Origin: an uncultured Prevotellaceae bacterium
Lineage (GTDB): Bacteria; Bacteroidota; Bacteroidia; Bacteroidales; Bacteroidaceae
DNA length: 34,129 bases
NCBI GenBank assembly: GCA_946185285.1
Contig: CAMHIS010000024.1
Coordinates: 1-34,129, forward strand
Reading direction: 5' to 3'
The first letter of the stretch is position 1. Every line of letters starts with the position of its first letter. The position numbers were made by a program, and so were the translations under genes. The notes beneath the pieces are model-generated. The model saw nothing but the letters and a program-made list of their open reading frames with translations, had not been told where the DNA came from and made no database searches. Shown here one piece after another: positions 1 to 7,158 of the stretch.

Positions 1-31
1 CAAAGGTAGTCAAACTTGAAATTGTGTGCAA
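1..31 (-). promoter_or_regulatory. Bacteroidales-type promoter firing out of the window
   Basis: Read on the minus strand, TACCTTTG (complement of 1-8) is preceded after 19 bp by TTGC (complement of 28-31). This fits the Bacteroidetes consensus TTG-N19-TAnnTTTG. The regulated gene lies left of position 1. The spacing and part of the sequence match the promoter at 465-496. Confidence 0.6.
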
Positions 32-90
32 GATGTAAAAGCGGATACGCTTACCACCAGTACGTGAGCACCCGCTGCATACAGCCGATG

Positions 91-126
91 TTCACAGCCG
101 GTGAATGTTTGTTCACGGGCGGTGAA
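91..126. repeat. Two 15-bp palindromes of form TTCAC-N5-GTGAA
   Basis: TTCAC-N5-GTGAA occurs at 91-105 and 112-126, with central bases AGCCG and GGGCG. The same pattern recurs at 17427-17441 in the other long gene-free stretch. Each could be a small hairpin or a dyad binding site. No function is assigned. Confidence 0.55.
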
Positions 127-178
127 TCACTGCGGACAGTAAAGATAATCGGCCAGTTCGTCACCGCTCATTTCCTCC

Positions 179-262
179 ATCCGTCATCCGTCACCTCAAT
201 CCGTCACCTCGTAACCTTCTGATTACGAATGTGATAGGACGAAAGTGACGGATTGACGGATT
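179..262. repeat. Nested hairpin built from CCGTCA-type units
   Basis: The left arm holds three ATCCGTCA-like units (179-207) and the right arm GTGACGGATTGACGGATT (245-262). Bases 196-207 pair perfectly with 245-256. Inside lies a second stem, TCGTAA (209-214) with TTACGA (223-228). It may be a repeat remnant or a structured RNA. The rest of 1-460, apart from the listed sites, shows no convincing gene. Confidence 0.5.
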
Positions 263-359
263 CTTTATTTAAAAATTCATTTGGCTTTTTCGTATTCCAA
301 ATGTGTGTACTTCCTGTATCTGTTACCGTTGCTGGACAAAATAAGGAATCAAGGTAGCT

Positions 360-381
360 AAAAACAAAGCGTCAGCGACGC
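360..381 (-). terminator. Small rho-independent-like terminator
   Basis: On the minus strand GCGTC-GCT-GACGC (369-381) is followed by the U-tract TTTGTTTTT (368-360). The stem is only 5 bp, so it may be weak. Confidence 0.45.
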
Positions 382-460
382 ATTTCCAAAATGTAGTGCT
401 CCTCCCCTTCTACACCGCTCCGCTTACTTGTAGATTACGGCATGGCCTGGGGGTAAAAGC
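360..460 (-). ncRNA. Candidate ~100-nt small RNA
   Basis: No ORF is present, but the minus strand has a promoter at 465-496 and, about 100 nt downstream, a terminator-like hairpin at 369-381 followed by TTTGTTTTT. Between them lies a 6-bp stem TCTACA/TGTAGA with a 14-nt loop, flanked by a C-rich and a G-rich stretch that could pair. I compared it by eye with the SRP and 6S RNA patterns I know and did not find their hallmark motifs. The ends are inferred from the promoter and terminator only. Confidence 0.4.
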
Positions 461-464
461 GACC

Positions 465-496
465 GCAAAGGTAGTTATAATAATTGAAATGTGCAA
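465..496 (-). promoter_or_regulatory. Promoter for the candidate small RNA
   Basis: The minus strand shows TTGC (493-496), a 19-bp spacer, then TACCTTTGC (465-473). This is a close match to the Bacteroidetes TTG-N19-TAnnTTTG consensus. No ORF follows it. Confidence 0.6.
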
Positions 497-516
497 GCAA
501 AGAAAGAAAAAGAAAA

Positions 517-792
517 CTATTTTCCAAACAATTCGTGGTGTGTGCCAAGGCGTAACAGTTTAATGGTATTGGACATCTCATCAATCCAGATCAGCAGGAA
601 ATCATCCTCAATGTGGCATTCCATACAGCCTTTATACTGACCGTGAAGCATATGAGGTTCGTTCTCTGGAGGCAACTGCTTGTCTTGCCGTAGCATTTCT
701 ACTATCTTAAACAGCTTCTTTAGTTTTTCATCCTTATGCTTATATCGCTTAACGTCTTTCTTGAATCTTCCAGACAGCCTGACGTTCTTCAT
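517..792 (-). CDS. YafQ/RelE-type toxin of a type II toxin-antitoxin pair
   Basis: The 91-aa product matches the length and layout of YafQ-family ribosome-dependent mRNA endoribonucleases. The N-terminus is basic (RFKKDVKRYKHK). The C-terminal half has H50, H60, acidic residues D63/D64 in HIEDDFLLIW, W69, and the ending GTHHELF with H85/H86 and F89. These correspond to the catalytic His/Asp/Phe set of E. coli YafQ. The ATG overlaps the stop of the upstream antitoxin gene by four bases (ATGA, 789-792), so the two are translationally coupled. Expression probably depends on the promoter at 1069-1101 and on autorepression by the antitoxin-toxin complex, as known for the family. The pair could also be classed simply as RelE-like; a toxin assignment is strong, the exact subfamily less so. 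Confidence 0.88.
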   Translation of the reverse strand: MKNVRLSGRFKKDVKRYKHKDEKLKKLFKIVEMLRQDKQLPPENEPHMLHGQYKGCMECHIEDDFLLIWIDEMSNTIKLLRLGTHHELFGK

Positions 793-1037
793 AGTCCAAG
801 GGATTTCTTGAAATTCTCGAAACTGCTCATGTCAACCTCTTCCATATCCACGCCGCTACGAGCCTCCTCAATGGCAGCTTTCGTCTCTTCGTTAGGCTCA
901 TGGTACATCGCATCAAGGATATATTCTCCTGCAAGTGCGCTCAGGCTCCATCCCGTAAGTTCAGCCTCTTTCCTGAGGTCGTTCATCGCATATTCAGGAA
1001 TACTGACCGTTAGTCTTTTTCTTGGTGTTGCCTCCAT
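789..1037 (-). CDS. Ribbon-helix-helix antitoxin (DinJ/RelB-like)
   Basis: The 82-aa protein starts MEATPRKRLTVSIPEYA. The N-terminal stretch of about 45 residues fits a ribbon-helix-helix DNA-binding domain: a short basic strand KRLTVSIP, a helix with LRKEAELTG, and WSLSALAGEYILDAM. The acidic C-terminus (PNEETKAAIEEARSG, then MEEVDMSSFENFKKSLGL) is the part expected to wrap and neutralise the toxin. The reading frame stays open far upstream, but the ATG at 1037 is chosen because a promoter (-7 element 1069-1077) lies just 5' of it and the upstream extension runs antisense through the SDR gene. It is the first gene of a two-gene operon and is probably its own repressor. Confidence 0.85.
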   Translation of the reverse strand: MEATPRKRLTVSIPEYAMNDLRKEAELTGWSLSALAGEYILDAMYHEPNEETKAAIEEARSGVDMEEVDMSSFENFKKSLGL

Positions 1038-1068
1038 ACTCTTTTGTTCTAAGGGTTTCAATTTCAAT

Positions 1069-1101
1069 GCAAAGATACGAATAATAATTGGAAAGCCCAA
1101 A
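1069..1101 (-). promoter_or_regulatory. Promoter of the toxin-antitoxin operon
   Basis: On the minus strand TTTG (1098-1101) is followed after 20 bp by TATCTTTGC (1069-1077), about 30 nt before the antitoxin ATG. It is back to back with the SDR promoter at 1116-1148, so the antitoxin may affect both. Confidence 0.7.
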
Positions 1102-1115
1102 AAACGAATGAAAAA

Positions 1116-1148
1116 TTTGGGAGATTGGGGGAAATTGCCTATTTTTGC
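1116..1148 (+). promoter_or_regulatory. Promoter of the SDR gene, near-leaderless
   Basis: TTTG (1116-1119), a 20-bp spacer and TATTTTTGC (1140-1148) precede the ATG at 1155 by only 6 bases. Transcription would start almost on the start codon. Confidence 0.7.
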
Positions 1149-1154
1149 ACCGTT

Positions 1155-1865
1155 ATGAAGCGAGCAATTGTTGTGGGTGCCTCGTCGGGCATCGGACTTG
1201 AGGTGGCCCGGCTGCTGCGGCAGAAGGGGTGGACGGTGGGCGTGGCTGCCCGCAGGGTGGAACGGCTGGCGGAGTTTGAGGTCGCGGAACAGATTGACGT
1301 GAACGACGCTGAGGCCGGGCAGAGGCTGGTGGAGCTGGCCGAGAGGCTGGGCGGCATGGACCTGTACTTCCACGCCTCGGGCATCGGCCACCAGAACCGC
1401 GAACTGCAGGAGGACATCGAGCTGCAGACCGTCGAGACCAACGGCCTGGGCTTCGCCCGCATGGTGGGCGCCGCCTACCGCTACATGGCCAGCCACGGCG
1501 GCGGGCACATCGCCGTCATCTCGTCGATTGCGGGCACGAAGGGCTTGGGGCCTGCCCCGGCCTATTCCGCCACGAAGGCACTGTAGAATACCTATATCCA
1601 GTCATTAGAGCAGCTGGCCAACAGCCGGCGGCTGAACATCCGCTTCACCGACATCCGCCCGGGCTTTGTGGCCACCGACCTGCTGGGCGACGACCCCTAC
1701 CCTATGCTGCTTGACAAGACCGACGTGGCCCGCGACATCGTCAGCTCCATCGAGAAGCGGCGCCACGTGCGCGTCATCGACTGGCGCTGGCGCATCGTCA
1801 CGTGGCTGTGGCGGCGCATTCCCCGCTTCGTCTGGCGGCGGCTGAAGCTGGTTTCGCCTACATAG
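1155..1865 (+). pseudogene. Short-chain dehydrogenase/reductase interrupted by an amber codon
   Basis: The first 143 codons encode a Rossmann-fold SDR: the cofactor loop GASSGIG (residues 8-14), HASGIG in place of the usual NAG motif, the catalytic serine region ISSIAG, and the active-site YSATK. The very next residues are KAL followed by TAG (1584-1586), then the same frame continues with NTYIQSLEQLA and a normal SDR C-terminus (IRPGFVATDLL) to a TAG at 1863-1865. Family members usually have a glutamine or similar residue here, so one CAG-to-TAG change explains the break. A peptide ending at codon 143 would lack the C-terminal helices and should be inactive. TAG also ends neighbouring genes, which argues against recoding. 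The alternatives are a recent inactivating mutation or a sequencing error. Confidence 0.85.
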
Positions 1866-1889
1866 GCGCTGTTGCCCTTGCCGAACTTC

Positions 1890-4800
1890 CTACCTGAACA
1901 GTTCGCGTAGTTCAGCGTTGCTGAGACGCCCGATCCAGCTTTCGCCGGTGGCCACGGTCATGTCGGCGAGGTGGCGCTTGTCCTGTATCATCTGGTCGAT
2001 GCGCTCCTCGAAGGTGTTCTGCGTGATGAAGCGGTGGACGACGACGTTCTGGTGCTGGCCTATGCGGTAGGCGCGGTCGGTTGCCTGTGCCTCGACGGCC
2101 GGGTTCCACCAGAGGTCGTAGTGAACAACATGACTGGCGGCGGTGAGGTTCAGACCCGTGCCGGCAGCCTTCAGCGAGAGCAGGAAGACGTGATCGCTGC
2201 GTGGGTTCTGCTGGAAGCGGTCCACCATGGCCTGGCGCTCCTTGATGCCACAGCCGCCGTGGAGGAAAAGGGGCTTCACGCCCAGCCGCCGTTCAATCAT
2301 CTGCTGCAGCATCTGGCCCATCTCGCGGAACTGGGTGAAGACGAGCACCTTCTGCCCACTCTCGACGATTGACTCCAGGAGCGAGAGCAGCATCTCCGTC
2401 TTGCCGGACAGTTCGGGGTTGAAATCGCCGTTTTTGAGGAAGAGTGCCGGGTGGTTGCATATCTGCTTGAGGGCGAGAATCATCTGCAGCACCAGTCCCT
2501 GGCGCTCGAAGAGCGACTTGTGGTCGGTGGCTTCAATGCCCTCTATGGCCTTCATGGCGTGGTCGAGTGTCTCTTGATAGAGTGCTGCCTGCGGCTCGGT
2601 GAGCAGTGCCAGCTCGTTCTGCTCAATCTTGTCGGGCAGGTCGTTGATGATGCTTTTGTCGCTCTTCAGCCGGCGCAGCAGGAAGGGTGCCGTGATGCGG
2701 CGGAAGCGGTTGGCCGCGAGGCTGTCGCCCTGTCTCTGTATAGGATTGGCAAACTCCTCCTTGAACGACTTGGCACTGCCGAGATAGCCCTGGTTGGCGA
2801 AGTCCATGATGCTCCAGAACTCCGAGAGTCGGTTCTCGACCGGTGTGCCGCTCATGGCGATGTGCAGTTTGGCGGGTATGGAGCGTACGGCCTTGCTCTG
2901 TGCGGTGTCGGCGTTCTTGATGTTCTGCGCCTCGTCGATGACGACGGCCAGCCAAGCGTGCTTCTTCAGCTTGGCGGCGTCGGAGCGTAGCACGCCGTAT
3001 GTGGTGAGCAGGATGTCGGCACACTTGAACTCCTTGAGATTGCGCTGCGGTCCGTGGTAGGTGAAAACGGTCAGCCCGGGTGCGAAGCGCTGCAGCTCTG
3101 CCTGCCAGTTGGTGACGAGTCCAGTAGGCACCACCGTCAGCACGGGCTGTCCGGGCGTCAGCGCTCCCTCGTCCTTCATCTTTTGCAAGAGCGTGATGAC
3201 CTGCAGTGTCTTTCCGAGACCCATATCGTCGGCGATGATGCTTCCGAAGCCGATGCAGCTGTTGCGGTACATCCACGAGTAGCCGCGCTCCTGATAGGGT
3301 CGCAAGGTGGCGTTGACGCCGGCGGGCACGGGGATGTCGGCCTGCTCGGTGAGCTGGCGTATGAGCTGGCGCACGTCGTCGTCGAGAATGATTGGTGCGC
3401 GGTCGTAGCTCTCGGTAAGAGCGGCCTGTAGCATTTCTGCCGGCGACATCGGGCGGTTGCCCTCAAAGGCTTTCGTCAGCCTTGCTATGTCTGTCTCGTC
3501 CACGTAGATGTAGCGCTGCTTGAAGCGTATGAGTCCCTGAGCGCGTTGCGTCAGCTTCTGGAACTCAGCTGGTGAGACGAGCGTGTCGCCGAGGGCCACC
3601 TGCCAGTCAAATTGCAGCATCTCGTCGAGTCGCAGGTAGCTCTTGCCGTCGGCCTGCTTCTTCGTCAGCTTCATGCTGACTCGTGGCCGTATGAGCTGCT
3701 GTAGCGACTTGGGCAGCAGCACGCGCACGCCAAGCAGACGGATGGCGGGTATTGTGTCGAAGAGGAATGGCACGAACTCGCCGGTGCTGAACGTGATGGG
3801 CGTTGCTCCGTTGCGGTTGATGTATGGTTCCAGGCCGTTGATGAGCGAGGCGAGCAGCGAGAGTTCCTTCAGTATGGCAAACTGCTTTGCGGCCATCTTC
3901 CGGTCGGTCAGGACATCCTTCAGCATGACAGCCTCACCGTCGCAGTCGATGGCCATGTCGAGAGCGAACTCTCCTGAAGCTTTCTCGCTGATTAGCAGCG
4001 AGGGGTGGAACTGCCGCTGAGAGAGGAAGAGTCGGTCGAGCCAGGAGCGTATGGCACCGGGCATGGCTTTCTCGCCGATGCCGTCGAAGGGGTAGCTGTA
4101 CTGCTTGAAAAAGACGATGAACGTAGGACTCTCCTCGGCGTAGTTGCTCAGGGCGTGTATGAGGCACCCTATGAGGTAGCTTAGCAGGCATTCCGTCTGG
4201 TTCTCCAGTTCGGTGGTTGTATGCCCGCGCCCCTTTTTGGCTATCAGTGTGAACAGACCCGGCGGCAGTGTCCGGTCGAGCTCGGCCACCACCTGTGCCA
4301 CCTCGGCGGCAATCATGGCCGGCAGCCAGCGTATGTCGTATTTGTCAGCCACCTTCACGATTTGTGGCACCACGGCACCGTTAGCCAGCAGGTGCAGCGC
4401 ACAGAAGAGTGCCTGGTGCAAGGCCTGCACCGAGGGGTCGTAGTCGGGCAGGTAGTCGGCGGGCAGCACAGTGAGTGCGTCGAGGAACTCGCCGCCCCAC
4501 AGGCCGTCCATGATGTCGGGCTTGCCGGGCTTGCCATCCGTTGGGAACACAAGTCCGAACTTGTTGACTTGGTAGGCAATGCGCATGTCGCGCCTGATGT
4601 CAAATTCCCTTCCTTGGGCAGAGAATCCCGGCAGCAGCTTGCCTTGCAGTATGCGGCGTGCCTTTCGTGAGATGAGTCCCATCTGGCTGGCATACACCTG
4701 CTGGAAGTCCTTGTTCTGCGAGAACGACGGGTTCTTTGGCAGCAGGTTGGCCAGTGGCTCGGTGATGTCGTGCAGGCCGGTGAAGTCCACGCGGCGGCAG

Positions 4801-5411
4801 TCTGCCGTGTCTGTCTGTGGCTCACGTAGTTTTTTGGCGGGTATGAGCAGTGTGCTGATTTCCGGCACGTCCATGATCTGTTCCCTTTCAATCTTCACGT
4901 CCCGTTTCTTCAGTTCGTCGAGCAGGTCTACGCCGTGCATTGCGAACACCAGGAACGGGTCGTTGTCAATCTCCCGGCTCATCATGTAGATGACGGCGGC
5001 CAAGTGCTTGCAGGGCACAGCCCAGTCGGGGCATGAGCAGTGCATGTCGAGGTCGTTCCACCGCTGTGGAAAGAGATTCAGGCCGATGCGCTTCGCTACC
5101 AGAAACACCTCTGGGTCGAGTTCGCGGTTCAGCAGCTTGGAGATCAGTGCCGGCTGCTTCAGGAGCTCCTTTATCAGCCGCTCCGTCTGTTCCTTTTTGA
5201 ACAGTGGCACGCTGATGGTCACCTTGTAGGGAGTGGGCCGTCTGCCGCTCACCTTTGCCGTGATGACGTTCCCAGCCACGTTGATGCTCTTTACTGCTCC
5301 GTTCCTGGCGTAGGCCGACCCGCGCGGAATGCGGTTCGCATAGTCAATGTGGGTCAGCGACTTCAACCACTCGCTGCCCCACCAAGTCTTTCCGAATGTC
5401 TGTGCTGCCAT
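1890..5411 (-). CDS. SWIM zinc-finger SNF2-family helicase
   Basis: This 1173-aa cytoplasmic protein is an SNF2/SWI2-type DNA translocase. The N-terminal part carries a SWIM zinc finger, CSCPDWAVPCKH (about residue 124). A long middle region of about 500 residues has no motif I recognise. The C-terminal half has the two helicase lobes: motif I DDMGLGKT (about 728), motif II DEAQ (about 824), SGTPVENR (motif III), LVFTQF (motif IV), and SLKAAGTGLNL with TDRAYRIGQ (motifs V and VI). In many bacteria the SWIM protein and the SNF2 helicase are separate neighbouring genes; here they are one chain. The start follows the upstream gene by 27 bp with no promoter of its own, so it is the second gene of an operon with the AAA-ATPase-like protein. 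Target and pathway are unknown; roles in chromosome maintenance or phage defence are possible for such proteins. Confidence 0.88.
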   Translation of the reverse strand: MAAQTFGKTWWGSEWLKSLTHIDYANRIPRGSAYARNGAVKSINVAGNVITAKVSGRRPTPYKVTISVPLFKKEQTERLIKELLKQPALISKLLNRELDPEVFLVAKRIGLNLFPQRWNDLDMHCSCPDWAVPCKHLAAVIYMMSREIDNDPFLVFAMHGVDLLDELKKRDVKIEREQIMDVPEISTLLIPAKKLREPQTDTADCRRVDFTGLHDITEPLANLLPKNPSFSQNKDFQQVYASQMGLISRKARRILQGKLLPGFSAQGREFDIRRDMRIAYQVNKFGLVFPTDGKPGKPDIMDGLWGGEFLDALTVLPADYLPDYDPSVQALHQALFCALHLLANGAVVPQIVKVADKYDIRWLPAMIAAEVAQVVAELDRTLPPGLFTLIAKKGRGHTTTELENQTECLLSYLIGCLIHALSNYAEESPTFIVFFKQYSYPFDGIGEKAMPGAIRSWLDRLFLSQRQFHPSLLISEKASGEFALDMAIDCDGEAVMLKDVLTDRKMAAKQFAILKELSLLASLINGLEPYINRNGATPITFSTGEFVPFLFDTIPAIRLLGVRVLLPKSLQQLIRPRVSMKLTKKQADGKSYLRLDEMLQFDWQVALGDTLVSPAEFQKLTQRAQGLIRFKQRYIYVDETDIARLTKAFEGNRPMSPAEMLQAALTESYDRAPIILDDDVRQLIRQLTEQADIPVPAGVNATLRPYQERGYSWMYRNSCIGFGSIIADDMGLGKTLQVITLLQKMKDEGALTPGQPVLTVVPTGLVTNWQAELQRFAPGLTVFTYHGPQRNLKEFKCADILLTTYGVLRSDAAKLKKHAWLAVVIDEAQNIKNADTAQSKAVRSIPAKLHIAMSGTPVENRLSEFWSIMDFANQGYLGSAKSFKEEFANPIQRQGDSLAANRFRRITAPFLLRRLKSDKSIINDLPDKIEQNELALLTEPQAALYQETLDHAMKAIEGIEATDHKSLFERQGLVLQMILALKQICNHPALFLKNGDFNPELSGKTEMLLSLLESIVESGQKVLVFTQFREMGQMLQQMIERRLGVKPLFLHGGCGIKERQAMVDRFQQNPRSDHVFLLSLKAAGTGLNLTAASHVVHYDLWWNPAVEAQATDRAYRIGQHQNVVVHRFITQNTFEERIDQMIQDKRHLADMTVATGESWIGRLSNAELRELFR

Positions 5412-5438
5412 TCTTGTGATGGTCCTTTTGGGGTTTAG

Positions 5439-7007
5439 CTAATGTGTGTCCACAATCTGCCACTCACTGAGCGTGCGCTCCTCGGTGCTGAACGAGATGC
5501 CCACCTTGTGCAGGCGCAGGCCGCTCTGCCCGAAGGGTAGCAGGTAGCCCTTTTGGTCAATCTGCTGCAGGGCCTCGCTGGCCGGACGGTCAATCTTCAG
5601 CTCCATGACGTAGAGGTCGGTGGCGGTCTGGAACACCATGTCGATGCGGCCCTTAGCCGTGCGCACCTCCATCTGGACGTAGCGGCCAAGGAGTGAGAAC
5701 ACCACGTAGAGCATCGTCTGGTAGTGGCCTTCCGAGGTGGCGTTCTCGGCGTAGGGGACACCAGCTAAATAGACCTTCAGCATCTCGAGTGCCTCGTCGA
5801 GGTTGTCGCTAAGGATGGCCTCGTAGACATCGGCCACTACCGAATTGGTGTTGATGGTGTTGCTCTCCACGTAATAGGGTATGAGGGCGAAGAGCATCCC
5901 GTTGCGCACCTCGCGGTTGGGGTATTTCAGTATGTAGCGCCCTGTGGCGGGGCTGTAATCCTTAATAGTCAGGTAGCCGCTCTGGTAGAAGAAAGGTATG
6001 GGGTTCACCATCTTCTCCGTTGGGGCGTCGAATTCCTTTTCTTCGCATTTGGTGCCGTCGTCAAACTCCGTGACGCGGGTGCCGAACGTCTCGAGCATGT
6101 TCAGCAGCGACGAGGGCGTTCCTGTGTCGAACCAGTAGTCCTTAGTCTCGCTCCATAGGAATGCCTGTAGCAGGCTGTAGGGGTTATAGATGTCCTTCAG
6201 ATCCTTGGCAAAGTGGTACCCGTCGTAGTTGCGCTTCAGTCGTCGCAGCGTCTCTTCTACGTTCAGGTTGAGGTCTTGGGCCAGATGCTCCACCCAGGGC
6301 ATCATCTGCGTCTCCAGCTCTTCCTGCGTAATGCCGCAGAGGGTGGAGTACTGTGGTGTCATCGTTATCTTGTCGAGGTTGTTCAGTTCGCTGAAGATGC
6401 TTACCTGCGAGAACTTCGATATGCCCGTGATGAAGGTGAAGCGCAGGTAGGGGTCGCAGTCCTTCAGGCAGCTGAGGAACGAGCGCACCGTCTGCCGCAT
6501 CTCCTTCAGCCGTTCCGGCTCGTGCAGTACCGTCAGCAGCGGCGCGTCGTACTCGTCGATGATGACAACGGCTTTCTCGCCTGTCAGCGCGGGCGTCTGC
6601 TCTATCAGGTTGCGCAGGCGGGAGCCTGGCAGGTCAGAATTCCGTTCCACGCCGTACTGCTTTTCGTAGCGTGTGAGCTGAATGTTCGTCTGCTCGTAGA
6701 ACTCCTCATACGTTCCGCTTTTGATGCTGGCCAGACTGATGAGCATTACCGGGTGCTTCCGCCACTCCGTCTCCAGCTGCTCCATAGCCAGTCCGGCAAA
6801 GAGGTCGTGGCGACCCTCGAAGTAGCTTTTCAGTGTGGAGCAGAGCACGCTCTTGCCGAAGCGTCGCGGGCGGCTCAGGAACACGTACTTGTGGTTATGT
6901 GTCAGCTGGTAGATGAGTGCCGTCTTATCTACGTAGAGACAGCCGTTTTCTATGATTTCCGAGAATGTCTGTATGCCCGTGGGCAGTCGCTTCAGTTGTT
7001 TTTCCAT
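5439..7007 (-). CDS. AAA-ATPase-like protein with C-terminal PD-(D/E)XK nuclease-like domain
   Basis: The 522-aa product belongs to the large Bacteroidales family with an N-terminal AAA-ATPase-like domain and a C-terminal PD-(D/E)XK-type domain. RLPTGIQTFSEI opens the protein. A P-loop-like RPRRFGKS lies at residues 46-53 and a Walker B-like VVIIDEYDAPLL near 150. The C-terminal nuclease-like core reads RIDMVFQTATDLYVMELKID (from about 453), with the D...ExK arrangement. An ATG 21 codons further upstream (7070) is in frame, but the promoter's -7 element sits at 7039-7047, downstream of it, so the ATG at 7007 is chosen. The family is often expanded in these genomes and its function is not established; many members look like selfish or regulatory ATPases. 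Confidence 0.85.
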   Translation of the reverse strand: MEKQLKRLPTGIQTFSEIIENGCLYVDKTALIYQLTHNHKYVFLSRPRRFGKSVLCSTLKSYFEGRHDLFAGLAMEQLETEWRKHPVMLISLASIKSGTYEEFYEQTNIQLTRYEKQYGVERNSDLPGSRLRNLIEQTPALTGEKAVVIIDEYDAPLLTVLHEPERLKEMRQTVRSFLSCLKDCDPYLRFTFITGISKFSQVSIFSELNNLDKITMTPQYSTLCGITQEELETQMMPWVEHLAQDLNLNVEETLRRLKRNYDGYHFAKDLKDIYNPYSLLQAFLWSETKDYWFDTGTPSSLLNMLETFGTRVTEFDDGTKCEEKEFDAPTEKMVNPIPFFYQSGYLTIKDYSPATGRYILKYPNREVRNGMLFALIPYYVESNTINTNSVVADVYEAILSDNLDEALEMLKVYLAGVPYAENATSEGHYQTMLYVVFSLLGRYVQMEVRTAKGRIDMVFQTATDLYVMELKIDRPASEALQQIDQKGYLLPFGQSGLRLHKVGISFSTEERTLSEWQIVDTH

Positions 7008-7038
7008 CGTTATGTTATATGTTTGAAACGTTTCGCTT

Positions 7039-7071
7039 GCAAAGATAATCATATTATCCTTATGTTCCAAA
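7039..7071 (-). promoter_or_regulatory. Promoter of the AAA-ATPase/SNF2 operon
   Basis: On the minus strand TTTG (7068-7071), a 20-bp spacer and TATCTTTGC (7039-7047) precede the ATG at 7007. This placement decides the start codon of the first gene. Confidence 0.72.
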
Positions 7072-7119
7072 CGTTTAGGAAGTTTTCTTTTTTGATAGAG
7101 CGCAAAAAACCGCGAATAA

Positions 7120-7152
7120 TTTGTGAGTTTGGAATAAATTCCCTATTTTTGC
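7120..7152 (+). promoter_or_regulatory. Promoter of the GH28 gene, near-leaderless
   Basis: TTTG (7120-7123), a 20-bp spacer and TATTTTTGC (7144-7152) lie six bases before the ATG at 7159. The 21 bases 7142-7162 are identical to 1138-1158 at the SDR gene. Confidence 0.72.
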
Positions 7153-7158
7153 ACCGTT

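Noticed and set aside
16..222. Open frame of 68 codons at the window start
   Set aside because: No promoter or recognisable motif on the + strand, and it covers palindromic repeats; it reads as chance.
360..460. SRP (4.5S) or 6S RNA
   Set aside because: The SRP apical GGAA loop with AGCAGC and the large 6S central bubble are not visible; left as unassigned small RNA.
789..1508. 239-codon minus-strand frame reaching into the SDR gene
   Set aside because: Only the last 82 codons look like protein; the rest is antisense to the SDR. The antitoxin start at 1037 fits the promoter.
1584..1586. Recoded TAG (glutamine) as in some gut phages
   Set aside because: TAG is the normal terminal stop of the SNF2, AAA-ATPase and 17576 genes here, so the code appears standard.
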